Assembly (NCBI GenBank): GCA_964519535.1
Contig: CAZFIR010000109.1
Coordinates: 1-12,057 of the forward strand
Length of the DNA stretch: 12,057 nt
Reading direction: 5' to 3'
From: CAYWLI01 sp964519535
GTDB taxonomy: Bacteria; Desulfobacterota; B13-G15; RBG-16-54-18
Positions 1-7,940 of this stretch are shown piece by piece (position 1 is the first letter of the stretch; each line of letters opens with the position of its first letter). The position numbers and the translations under genes are program-made. Under the pieces are notes generated by a model that saw only the letters and a list, made by a program, of their open reading frames with translations, did not search any database and was not told the origin of the DNA.

Positions 1-33
1 CCCGCGCAGATCCCTTCCATCTTTAAGAACAAT

Positions 34-3000
34 TCAGCGAGAGCCCCCCCCCTGCTGCTCTCTCACTTCTTCCAGCAGTTTCTCCACTTGGTACCCCGAC
101 GCCTCCGACACCTGTTGTAACGTCCTTATCATCTCCCAGCAGCTGAGGACCTCTGCCGTTGCTCGCTTGGTCAATCTTGCACAGTAGGCTATCGCCGTGG
201 TGACGAACATCCACCAGAGTAGTTGTTCGAAGGCCTCTTTGTTAAACCACAGGATCTCTTGGTGGCGGTTGACCAACAGGGCGCGTTGCACATTGATGTC
301 TTGGAAGAGGGATGAAAGCATTGCATATATTCGGTCCGTGCCGCCTCGCTCGAGCCAACACTGGTGCTCGGTGAGGAGTTTGACCAGGGTTACCGCATAG
401 TCGGCCGACTGTTCATCAAGCCCACAATCCATGAGAACACCCGCCAGTATCCGGGCTAGTTGCCATTCGTCGAGCCAGCTTCGGCTCACCTCCTCGAAGC
501 CGGTCTCGGCTGCCACCTTGCCCAGATCGTGCACAAAGAGCCATCCGAAGAGCGTACCCCATGCTGCCAGGTCATCGTCAAGCCCTGATCGTAGGTACGC
601 GCCGACCTCACCGTCCATAAGTACGGGTAATCGCAAGGCCGCCTTCAGCCGGTCACGTATCTCTCGCGCAACCGCCGCCTCATCGCCTTGCCCGCCGGTG
701 AATGCCTTGATTGCGTGCAGCAGCGCCCGCGCTTTCCCCTCCACTTCTTCGAGAAGCGTCTTGGCGGGTGTGGCGCCGACGCTGGTCACGCGTTTTTTCA
801 TCAACCGGCGGAACAGATCGGCGTTGACCAGCTCGATGAACGGACGATGGACGGGCTGCAACAGGATTTCCTGCAATGCCGCCTCGACACTCGGCACGCC
901 GCGTCCGTTCAGGTAGGTTGTTATATGCTCGTAATGGTGCCACTCATTATCGTAGACCTCGCGGAAGTCCATAAAGACGTGGCACGTATACGCCGCCAAC
1001 TCAACGTACAGCCCCCGCTCACACAGTTCATTGCTGCACCGGATATATTCCAGACCTGACCGATTGTCACGAAAGATCGTGAAGTGGCGCTCATCTTGGT
1101 GCAGCGCAAGGGCCTCGCTTAATGTCCGCTGCACGATCCGCTTGGAACCGTCTGGATCTTTGACCGCGGCCCCGACCGAGGCGCGGATCCATCCACGCAC
1201 TTCTGCGAATTTGTTGTGATAGACGATGAGCGTGCGTTCATTTCCTGAACAGTTCGAGTATGCGAATACGTCTTCGTTAACGTATCCTTCTGGCGTCCAA
1301 AAGTCGTAGAGCACGAAATGCTCCACTTCGGCGAAGAGGTGTCGGCGATGGAGTAAGGGGAAGATCTCCCTCTTGTGCCGTTCCACCAGATCGTGGTCAG
1401 GGTGCTCGTCCCAATACGCCCGGCGATACTCCATGCCGTATTTTTCGGCAAACCCCTCGATCTGCCCGTGGCCGAACATGGGCAACCCGGGGAGGGTGAC
1501 CATCATCGTGCAGATGCCGAAATACTTATCTCCCTTGCCGAACTGGTCTACCGCAGTGTGCTCATCCGGGTTGTTCATAAAATTAACGAAGCGCTTGAGG
1601 ATCTCGGGATCGAACTCAAGGGTATTTTTCATGACCCATCGATATTTGGTATTGTCCTCATTGCGCAGCATGTTCATGAACGCACTATTGTAGACACGGT
1701 GCATGCCCAGGGTGCGTACGAAATAGCCCTCCATCAACCAGAAGGCCTCGGCCAGCAAGAGGGTGTCCGGCACTTCCTGAGCCACGCGATCCACGACCTC
1801 ACGCCAGAATTCATCCGGCATGGCATCGTTAAATTGTTGGTGGGTTAGTCCGTGTTCTGCTCGCGAGGGAATGGCGCCTCCAGAGCCGGGTTCGGGGAAC
1901 CACAGGCGCTGATAGTGCCGTTTGGTCAGCGTCATCGCCGCGTCGAAGCGGATAATGGGAGCCTGTCGAGCCACATGGATGATCGTCTGGATCACGGCCT
2001 CGCGCACTTCGGGATTCAAGAAATTGAGTTGAGCGGTGTCGTTCCACGGCATGCTGGTGCCGTCGTTGCCGTGATAGATAAACTTCTCATCCCCTGTCCA
2101 GGAATCCACCCTCTTGAAGGCCACGGCAGCGTCGGTGCGGTTGTAATAGTGGTCTTCCAGAAAAATGCCCACCCGGTCGTCCCCCGAGAGGTTCGGCCCG
2201 TTAAAGGTGTAGGCGGGGAAAGGGCTGTAGTCCAGCGAGATGAACCAATCAGGGTGTTCGATAACCCATGTGGAATCGATACCGATGTGATTGGGGACCA
2301 TATCACTGGCCAGGCGGATGCCGCGCCGCCACGCCCGCTCTCTCAAGTTGGCGAATCCCTCCGGCCCGCCAAGGTCCTGCGCTATCTCATACTCGCGGAG
2401 CGAATAGGCCGACGCCACCGCCTCGGGGTTGCCGCACATTTGCTTGATACGCTGTGAGGCTGCACTGCGTTCCCACAAGCCGATGAGCCACAGACCGGTG
2501 AATCCCTGTTTGGCCAGGGTATCAAGCTCCTCATCAGGGATGTGGTCAAGACGTGTGATGGAGCGTTGGTACCGCCGAGAAAGCTGATCGAGCCAGACGT
2601 GCGTGTTTTTGGCCAAGAGCACTACCGTGGGCATCCAGTCCTTGTCCGGGCTGAAAAGCTCCGGCTCGTACAATCCCCTATCATAGTCAAGCACCAGGGA
2701 CGGACCAGGCCCGAAGAAGATGGGTTTTTCCTCCTCCTTGATAAAATCGAGGCTGCTCAACAAGCGGTAGAGATACGTTCCCAAGAGAGGTCCCCAGTGT
2801 ATCAGGCTGTATTCCAATTGTCCGGATAGGGAGTGCGGCGCGGCGATGCTCGGGCTGCGAAGCATGTCCACCACGTTCTGATTGTCCGGGCCGAACGAGG
2901 GCTGAGTTTCGAAAAAGGTGTGGAGTTCTGTGAGCAGCGTGAGATACGTCGTCTCCTGTTCCAACTCGACGTCATCGAAGAGCTCCAGATAGGACGTGAA

Positions 3001-3504
3001 GGCTGGGTTCATGTTCGCAAACCAGAGCATGAGAAGCTCTTCCAGTGCGATCTGCCGATGGGGGACACCTGTCGTATCGCCGGCGAGGTATTCGGCGACG
3101 GTGATTTCCCTGCGGTAGACGGCGACGGGCGGGAAGGCATCGGTGAATTTCTGCAGAGCCGTGTCTACCTCCGCTTTCCCAACCTTACTGTCCAGCCAGG
3201 CCAGTGCTTGGGCCATCACGTCCGGGTTTTTTTGATCACGATAGCGCGCCACAACGTAGTGGAGAATCTCGTCGATTAACCCCATGGCGTTGATTTGTCC
3301 CGCCTTTACCGCCTGCTCCGGGAAGCGCACCAGATCTCGGTTTGCATTCATCTTCTGTGCGAATATCAACGTAGCGCGGAAATTGGCAAAGATGACGTTG
3401 CCTTGTATCGAAAAGAATGTCTGATCAAATTGATAACGGTCCCTCGCTTTGCGAGAGATGTGGAATTCGCGCACAGCAGTGTCTCGATGAATGTGCCTCA
3501 CCAT
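34..3504 (-). CDS. Large GH13 (alpha-amylase family) glycoside hydrolase or glucanotransferase
   Basis: A 1156-residue protein with a GH13 catalytic barrel in its middle and long N- and C-terminal extensions. All four GH13 regions are visible: region I DMVPNH (about 401-406), region II RFDAAMTL with nucleophile Asp521, region III LLLAEAFW with acid/base Glu586, and region IV FMNNPDE with Asp647. The usual region IV His before this Asp is Pro. The family acts on alpha-glucans by hydrolysis or transglycosylation; the substrate cannot be read from sequence. There is no signal peptide or membrane segment, so it is probably cytoplasmic. The N-terminal ~280 residues and C-terminal ~350 residues are mostly helical-looking and match no domain I can name; the tail looks intact. 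Start: the ATG at 3504 has AAGGGG 4 nt upstream, while an in-frame ATG 11 codons earlier (3537) has no ribosome binding site. The stop lies 33 nt from the window edge, where a following leftward gene may begin outside. Family certain, specificity unknown. Confidence 0.9.
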   Translation of the reverse strand: MVRHIHRDTAVREFHISRKARDRYQFDQTFFSIQGNVIFANFRATLIFAQKMNANRDLVRFPEQAVKAGQINAMGLIDEILHYVVARYRDQKNPDVMAQALAWLDSKVGKAEVDTALQKFTDAFPPVAVYRREITVAEYLAGDTTGVPHRQIALEELLMLWFANMNPAFTSYLELFDDVELEQETTYLTLLTELHTFFETQPSFGPDNQNVVDMLRSPSIAAPHSLSGQLEYSLIHWGPLLGTYLYRLLSSLDFIKEEEKPIFFGPGPSLVLDYDRGLYEPELFSPDKDWMPTVVLLAKNTHVWLDQLSRRYQRSITRLDHIPDEELDTLAKQGFTGLWLIGLWERSAASQRIKQMCGNPEAVASAYSLREYEIAQDLGGPEGFANLRERAWRRGIRLASDMVPNHIGIDSTWVIEHPDWFISLDYSPFPAYTFNGPNLSGDDRVGIFLEDHYYNRTDAAVAFKRVDSWTGDEKFIYHGNDGTSMPWNDTAQLNFLNPEVREAVIQTIIHVARQAPIIRFDAAMTLTKRHYQRLWFPEPGSGGAIPSRAEHGLTHQQFNDAMPDEFWREVVDRVAQEVPDTLLLAEAFWLMEGYFVRTLGMHRVYNSAFMNMLRNEDNTKYRWVMKNTLEFDPEILKRFVNFMNNPDEHTAVDQFGKGDKYFGICTMMVTLPGLPMFGHGQIEGFAEKYGMEYRRAYWDEHPDHDLVERHKREIFPLLHRRHLFAEVEHFVLYDFWTPEGYVNEDVFAYSNCSGNERTLIVYHNKFAEVRGWIRASVGAAVKDPDGSKRIVQRTLSEALALHQDERHFTIFRDNRSGLEYIRCSNELCERGLYVELAAYTCHVFMDFREVYDNEWHHYEHITTYLNGRGVPSVEAALQEILLQPVHRPFIELVNADLFRRLMKKRVTSVGATPAKTLLEEVEGKARALLHAIKAFTGGQGDEAAVAREIRDRLKAALRLPVLMDGEVGAYLRSGLDDDLAAWGTLFGWLFVHDLGKVAAETGFEEVSRSWLDEWQLARILAGVLMDCGLDEQSADYAVTLVKLLTEHQCWLERGGTDRIYAMLSSLFQDINVQRALLVNRHQEILWFNKEAFEQLLWWMFVTTAIAYCARLTKRATAEVLSCWEMIRTLQQVSEASGYQVEKLLEEVREQQGGGSR

Positions 3505-3610
3505 AATGCCCCTTGTACAAGCACAGTCAATCCTCATGATCTGCGAACGGGGATAACAGCACCTTTTCGTGACATGCCCCTCGACAATTGGATCATGAGC
3601 ATATGTGCAG

Positions 3611-3637
3611 TCACCTCCAAAGCAACGCGAGAGGTGA
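3611..3637. promoter_or_regulatory. Operator-like inverted repeat upstream of the GH13 gene
   Basis: TCACCTC (3611-3617) and GAGGTGA (3631-3637) form a perfect 7-bp inverted repeat with a 13-nt spacer. Arm centres are 20 bp apart, about two helical turns, as expected for a dimeric regulator binding one DNA face. It lies 107-133 bp upstream of the GH13 start codon. I found no convincing sigma70 or sigma54 promoter for that gene, so the relation to its transcription start is unknown. The same repeat could fold in RNA, but there is no T-tract to make it a terminator. Confidence 0.35.
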
Positions 3638-3719
3638 TTCTCTGATAAACGGAAGTAGGTTCAGCAAGGAACAGGTCACTCAGACAAACAAACTGAATTT
3701 ACCATGAGCGATATAAAAT

Positions 3720-3738
3720 TGCAAATTCCTATTTTGCA
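3720..3738 (-). terminator. Weak hairpin downstream of purA, possible terminator
   Basis: Read leftward, TGCAAA and TTTGCA pair in a 6-bp stem around a 7-nt loop and are followed by AATTTTAT. The stem is AT-rich and sits about 86 nt beyond the purA stop. The stretch in between is rich in C and poor in G on the mRNA strand, which would also suit Rho loading. Either could end the aminotransferase-serA-purA transcript, but neither is strong evidence. Confidence 0.25.
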
Positions 3739-3773
3739 GTGGGTTATGGGGGCATAGACATAGTTACCACGCA

Positions 3774-3809
3774 GGGGATAGTGAGGGGGAGTGGTGGGGG
3801 GGTATCGGG
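3774..3809 (+). other. G-quadruplex-type motif just downstream of purA
   Basis: Four G-runs lie close together on the plus strand: GGGG (3774-3777), GGGGG (3785-3789), a run of seven G (3796-3802) and GGG (3807-3809). The loops are 7, 6 and 4 nt, which satisfies the standard G3+N1-7 pattern. Two more G-runs follow at 3741-3752. The motif begins 14 nt past the purA stop. Because purA is read from the minus strand, the G-rich strand is its template and the mRNA is C-rich there. The remainder of the 3505-3823 gap holds only the inverted repeat and hairpin listed separately; I see no gene in it. Confidence 0.5.
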
Positions 3810-3823
3810 TTATTGAGATTAAC

Positions 3824-5110
3824 TCAGAAGGGGTTGTGGCGAATGATGGTCTCGTCCCGTTGTGCCCCTACTGATACGATGTGAATGGGGGTTTGGGTGA
3901 GTTCTTCTATGCGTTCCAGATAGCGTTGTGCGCTTTGCGGAAGCTGCGAGAACTCCGTGGCTCCGCCGATCTCTTCCTCCCACCCTTCAAGCTCCTCATA
4001 CATGGGTTTACAGCGGGCCACCAGTTCAGAGCTGGCGGGAAACTCGGTCACGACATCTTCTCCCACCCGGTAGGCAGTACACACCTTGATGGTCTTCAGC
4101 CCGCTGAGGGTGTCCAACTTGGTGATGGTCAATCCTCCCAGGCCGTTCACCCTGACCGCATGCCTCACCACCACGGCGTCGAACCAACCGCACCTGCGCG
4201 GCCTCCCGGTAGTAGCCCCATATTCCCCGCCCTTTTTCCTGAGCATTTCGCCGGTCTCATCGGAGAGCTCGGTGGGGAAGGGACCGCCACCCACCCTGGT
4301 GGTATAGGCCTTGCTTACCCCCATGACAAAATCAATCTGCGTCGGCCCGACGCCAGCGCCGGCACAGGCGTTGCCAGCTACGGTACTGGAGGAGGTGACA
4401 TAGGGATAGGTGCCATGTTCTACATCCAGGAGGGTCCCCTGAGCGCCCTCAAAGAGGATCTTTTTTCCCTCCTTGATCTGCTGGGCGAGAAAGAGGGATG
4501 TGTCGGTGATATGCGTATGCAGCCTTTTTCCATACTTCATGTATTCCTGATAGAGGGGTTCAAGCTCCAACCCTTCCTCCCCCAAGACATGGGTGAGATA
4601 GTAATTCTTCTGTGCCAAGTTTTCCTCCAACTTTCTGCGAAAGATCTCTTCTTCGGAGAAGTCAATGAACCGGATTCCATCACGGGCGGCCTTGTCTTCA
4701 TAGGCAGGTCCGATGCCCCTGCCAGTTGTCCCGATCAACCCTCCCCGTATCCGTTCCCGGCCTTTATCGATCATCTTGTGGTAGGGGAAGATTACATGGG
4801 CCTGCTCGCTGAGCAGAAGTTGAGCGTCGTCCTGCAGATAACCTTTTTCCTTTACTTGATCGATCTCATCGATAAGGACCTGTGGGTCCACTACCACACC
4901 GTTGCCAATGATACACCGCTTTCCTCGATGGAGGATGCCTGAGGGAATGAGATGGAAGACGAACTTTTCCCCCCCTACTACCAGGGTGTGGCCTGCATTA
5001 CTTCCCCCCTGAAAGCGGACGATCACGTCGGCGAACTCGGCCAAAAGGTCGATGATCTTTCCCTTGCCCTCATCCCCCCACTGGGTCCCTACTATGACGA
5101 CGCTGGCCAT
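3824..5110 (-). CDS. purA: Adenylosuccinate synthetase
   Basis: PurA joins IMP and aspartate using GTP to give adenylosuccinate, the first committed step from IMP to AMP, in the cytoplasm. The 428-residue length is normal. The N-terminal glycine-rich loop GDEGKGK (12-18) carries the catalytic Asp13, and His41 in NAGHT is the partner catalytic residue. Further family signatures are IGTTGRGIGP (126-135), TGRPRRCGWFD (301-311) and the guanine-binding TKLD (330-333). The ATG has AAAGGGGG 6 nt upstream. The gene starts 12 nt after the serA stop and its ribosome binding site nearly touches that stop, so it is the last gene of the operon and probably translationally linked. It shows no sign of damage. 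Confidence 0.98.
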   Translation of the reverse strand: MASVVIVGTQWGDEGKGKIIDLLAEFADVIVRFQGGSNAGHTLVVGGEKFVFHLIPSGILHRGKRCIIGNGVVVDPQVLIDEIDQVKEKGYLQDDAQLLLSEQAHVIFPYHKMIDKGRERIRGGLIGTTGRGIGPAYEDKAARDGIRFIDFSEEEIFRRKLEENLAQKNYYLTHVLGEEGLELEPLYQEYMKYGKRLHTHITDTSLFLAQQIKEGKKILFEGAQGTLLDVEHGTYPYVTSSSTVAGNACAGAGVGPTQIDFVMGVSKAYTTRVGGGPFPTELSDETGEMLRKKGGEYGATTGRPRRCGWFDAVVVRHAVRVNGLGGLTITKLDTLSGLKTIKVCTAYRVGEDVVTEFPASSELVARCKPMYEELEGWEEEIGGATEFSQLPQSAQRYLERIEELTQTPIHIVSVGAQRDETIIRHNPF

Positions 5111-5122
5111 ACTGTTCCCCCT

Positions 5123-6706
5123 TTAGGGTTGGATGAGTCGTACGGAATTCACGTGTGGGAGACGCTTGAGTTCGTCCAGGATGTCTGCGGCAGGAATGGC
5201 GTCGAGTTGGAGGATGCAGAGGGATGTGCCACCTTTCTTGTCTCGACCGAACTGCATGTTTCCGATATTTATATCCTTTTTACCCAGGACCGTTCCTATG
5301 TTCCCGATGATCCCCGGTTTATCGAGTGAATCGACCAACAAGATGTTCCCTTCGGGGATGGCCTCCACCAAATACTCATTCACCATCACCAGCCGGGGTT
5401 CCTTATTGCCGAAGAGGGTGCCGGCTACCGCATGCCTGGCCCGACCCTCCTTGGTCCGCAGGGTTATGAGGCTGGTGAAGTCGGCCGCCTCCGTCATCTT
5501 GGACTCTCGAAAGGTGATGCCCCGCTCCTTGGCGATAAAGGGGGCATTAACGTCGTTGACATGTTCGTCCATGTAGGATTTGAGAACTCCCACCAAGATG
5601 GCCGACGAGATAGGGGCCACACCGTACGTAGTCACCTCTCCTTGATACTCAATGTTGAGATCCTTGAGGGGGAAGGGACACGTCTGGGCGAAAAACCCCC
5701 CCATCTTCTGGCCGAGATTGAGATAGGGACCTAAGGTGGCCAGAACCTGAGCGTCCACAGAGTGGACGTTGACGGCATTTATGATGGTACCCTCGGTTAG
5801 ATAGGCAACTATCTGGTGAGCGATGGCGATGGCCACATTCTCCTGTGCCTCACTGGTGGCGGCACCGAGGTGGGGTGTGCACACGATGTTCTCTATCCCC
5901 AGGAGGGGATTTTCCGGAGACGGTGGCTCTTGGGTGAATACATCAACCGCAGCCGCCCTGATTTTACCGCTGCGGCAGGCCTCTGCCAGGGCCTTCTCAT
6001 CAACGATACCTCCCCGGGCGCAATTGATTACCATGACGCCGTCTTTCATCTTGCTGATGACCGTGGCGTTAATGAGGTTTTCCGTCTCTTTCGTCTTGGG
6101 GACATGGACGGTGATGATGTCAGAGCGTGCAAAGAGGTCGTTCAGTGAAACCAACTCTATCCCCTTTTGGGTAGCCAGATCAGTGGAAATATAGGGGTCA
6201 TAGGCGATGACCTTCATCTTGAGCCCCAGTCCCCGTTCCGCCACGATACTCCCGATATTTCCGAGGCCGACGACCCCCAAGGTCTTGCCGAAGACCTCAA
6301 CCCCCGTAAAACGCTTCTTCTCCCATTTCTTCTCCCACATAGAGACAGCTGCCTGGGAGACATTTCTGGCGATGGTGAGCATCAAGGCGATGGTGTGCTC
6401 CGCAGCGGCCATGGAGTTTCCGCCGGGGGTGTTCATGACTACGATTCCCCGCTTCGTGGCGGCTTGTACATCGATGTTATCCACCCCGACGCCCGCTCTG
6501 CCGATGACCTTGAGTTTGGAAGCCGCCTCTATGATATCGGCGGTAACCGTGGTGGAACTGCGCACCACCAGACCGTGATATTCCGCGATGATGTTACGCA
6601 GCTCCTCCGGCGAGAGTCCTGTCTTAACGTCGACCTTTAACGCCTTCGCCTGTTGCAATATCTCCACCCCCTGAGGTGAGAGGTTATCGCTCACCAATAC
6701 CTTCAT
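5123..6706 (-). CDS. serA: D-3-phosphoglycerate dehydrogenase, long form with ACT domain
   Basis: SerA oxidises 3-phosphoglycerate to 3-phosphohydroxypyruvate with NAD, the entry step of serine synthesis. At 527 residues it is the long form (about 525-530 in this class): a split substrate-binding domain, an NAD-binding Rossmann domain with GLGNIG (147-152), an intervening domain (about 315-445) and a C-terminal ACT domain (about 454-527) that in related enzymes mediates serine feedback. The catalytic triad of the 2-hydroxyacid dehydrogenase family is present: Arg231 in CARGGI, Glu260 in TQEPP and His279 in PHLGAA. The start is the ATG at 6706, with AAAGGGG 5 nt upstream and the typical MKVLVSD opening. 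An in-frame ATG at 6724 overlaps the upstream stop as TAATG but has its nearest GGAG too far away, so I rejected it; using it would add six residues. Second gene of the operon. Confidence 0.97.
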   Translation of the reverse strand: MKVLVSDNLSPQGVEILQQAKALKVDVKTGLSPEELRNIIAEYHGLVVRSSTTVTADIIEAASKLKVIGRAGVGVDNIDVQAATKRGIVVMNTPGGNSMAAAEHTIALMLTIARNVSQAAVSMWEKKWEKKRFTGVEVFGKTLGVVGLGNIGSIVAERGLGLKMKVIAYDPYISTDLATQKGIELVSLNDLFARSDIITVHVPKTKETENLINATVISKMKDGVMVINCARGGIVDEKALAEACRSGKIRAAAVDVFTQEPPSPENPLLGIENIVCTPHLGAATSEAQENVAIAIAHQIVAYLTEGTIINAVNVHSVDAQVLATLGPYLNLGQKMGGFFAQTCPFPLKDLNIEYQGEVTTYGVAPISSAILVGVLKSYMDEHVNDVNAPFIAKERGITFRESKMTEAADFTSLITLRTKEGRARHAVAGTLFGNKEPRLVMVNEYLVEAIPEGNILLVDSLDKPGIIGNIGTVLGKKDINIGNMQFGRDKKGGTSLCILQLDAIPAADILDELKRLPHVNSVRLIQP

Positions 6707-6723
6707 GGTATCCCCTTTCCCCA

Positions 6724-7863
6724 TTATGAACCGATTATCTCCTCAGCTGCCTTCACACCGGCACCCAATGCTACGGGGTACCCCATATCCTTGAGGACGA
6801 GTTCAAGGGTGCTGACAGCCTGGATGATGTCCAACAATTGAAAATAACCTATGTGGGCAATCCGGATGATTTTTCCTTTCAGTTGAGACTGCCCCCCGGC
6901 AATGATAAGGCCGAACTTGTCCTCAAAGTCTTTTTTGAGCTTCTTGCCATCGATCCCCTCTGGGGCCTTGATGGCGGTAAGGGCGTTGCTGGGGGATTGG
7001 GGGGCGAGGAGCTCCAGCCCCAGGGCCTTGACCGCCTCCCTCGTTGCCCGGGCGAGCTTAGCGTGTCTCTTGAAGACGTTATCCAGACCTTCTTCTTTGA
7101 ACATCCTGAGGGCCTCCCGCAGTCCCACAACCAGGGATATGGCCGGGGTAAACTGGCTTTGGTTCTTCCGGGCAGAAGCCAGTTCTTCTTTAAAATTGAA
7201 GTAATATTTAGGCAGGGTCGATTTTTCCACAAACCCCCACGCCTTGTCGCTCAGGGCCACAAAGGCGAGACCCGGAGGGAGCATAAAGGCCTTCTGAGAG
7301 CCGCTGATCACCACATCGAGACCCCATTGATCCATGGGGAGCTCGAACACCCCCAGGGCGGAGATGGCGTCCACCACCAAGATAGTCCCATCGCGTTTAT
7401 TTACGATATCGGCGATCTCCTTGATCGGGTGCATCACGCCGGTGGAGGTCTCACTGGCTTGGACAAAGACCGCCTTGATGGAGGGTTGGGCATCAAGGGC
7501 TTTCTCGATCAAAGCGGGATCCACCGCCTCCCCCCAGGGGACGTCGATAGGACTGAAATTCACGCCATAGGCCTCACAGATTTCCCCCCACCGTTCGCCA
7601 AATTTTCCACCTCTGACCACCAGGACTTCATCACCGGGAGAGAGGGTGTTACACACCGCCCCCTCCATAGCGCCGGTCCCCGATGAGGCGAGCACCAGGA
7701 CCTCATTTTTAGTCTGAAAGACGTACTGCAATCCCTCGCGTACTTCCTGAAAGAGCTCCTCATAGGCAGGATCCCGATGGTGGATAATGGGTCCTGCCAT
7801 GGCAAGTAAAACCCTTTCAGGGACCGGCGTGGGTCCTGGTGAAAAGAGTTGCTTTTTTAGCAT
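6724..7863 (-). CDS. Class V PLP-dependent aminotransferase (alanine/serine-glyoxylate or phosphoserine type)
   Basis: A 379-residue fold-type I PLP enzyme of class V, closest in feel to alanine-glyoxylate or serine-pyruvate aminotransferases and the '42 kDa soluble hydrogenase subunit' relatives. It opens with the family's typical FSPGPTPVPERV. HHRDPAYEEL (28-37) and SSGTGAMEGAV (60-70) form the cofactor phosphate-binding region, Asp165 in VVDAISALG should bind the PLP ring nitrogen, and Lys191 in SGSQKAF is the Schiff-base lysine. AGGAGGAG 5 nt before the ATG gives a strong start. It heads the operon, 17 nt before serA. The position next to serA suggests it may transaminate 3-phosphohydroxypyruvate in serine synthesis (the SerC step), since SerC is also class V. 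A glyoxylate-linked serine or alanine aminotransferase is equally possible. Family certain, substrate uncertain. Confidence 0.92.
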   Translation of the reverse strand: MLKKQLFSPGPTPVPERVLLAMAGPIIHHRDPAYEELFQEVREGLQYVFQTKNEVLVLASSGTGAMEGAVCNTLSPGDEVLVVRGGKFGERWGEICEAYGVNFSPIDVPWGEAVDPALIEKALDAQPSIKAVFVQASETSTGVMHPIKEIADIVNKRDGTILVVDAISALGVFELPMDQWGLDVVISGSQKAFMLPPGLAFVALSDKAWGFVEKSTLPKYYFNFKEELASARKNQSQFTPAISLVVGLREALRMFKEEGLDNVFKRHAKLARATREAVKALGLELLAPQSPSNALTAIKAPEGIDGKKLKKDFEDKFGLIIAGGQSQLKGKIIRIAHIGYFQLLDIIQAVSTLELVLKDMGYPVALGAGVKAAEEIIGS

Positions 7864-7911
7864 GATATCTCCTCCTGGAAATCACTGTGCTCTGATGGTC
7901 ACAAGCACTGC

Positions 7912-7940
7912 ATTCTATTGAAACTATACTATAATGTCAA
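7912..7940 (-). promoter_or_regulatory. Sigma70-type promoter of the aminotransferase-serA-purA operon
   Basis: Reading leftward, a perfect -35 box TTGACA (7935-7940) is separated by exactly 17 nt from the -10 box TAGAAT (7912-7917, five of six consensus). The predicted start near 7905 leaves a leader of about 42 nt before the ATG at 7863, too short for a riboswitch. A small palindrome TGGCA-CTT-TGCCA (7954-7966) lies just upstream of the -35 box, where an activator or repressor could bind. Confidence 0.75.

Noticed and set aside
431..1059. Overlapping plus-strand frames opposite the 3' part of the GH13 gene
   Set aside because: The composition is Arg/Ser/Pro-rich and shows no domain; the GH13 frame is continuous and conserved-looking through this region.
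3479..3530. TTGACT with ATTATG 17 nt downstream as a GH13 promoter
   Set aside because: The supposed -10 matches only two of six consensus bases and overlaps the start codon.
3881..4942. A 353-codon open frame on the plus strand opposite purA
   Set aside because: It is antisense to a fully conserved purA, has no ribosome binding site or recognisable domain, and is a shadow of the codon pattern on the other strand.
6707..6724. Earlier ATG for serA, overlapping the aminotransferase stop (TAATG)
   Set aside because: Its nearest GGAG lies about 13 nt away, while the ATG at 6706 has AAAGGGG at ideal distance and begins the standard SerA N-terminus.
6838..7686. A 282-codon open frame on the plus strand opposite the aminotransferase gene
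   Set aside because: The minus-strand gene has all PLP-enzyme motifs and a strong ribosome binding site; the plus-strand frame is Gly/His/Pro-rich shadow text.
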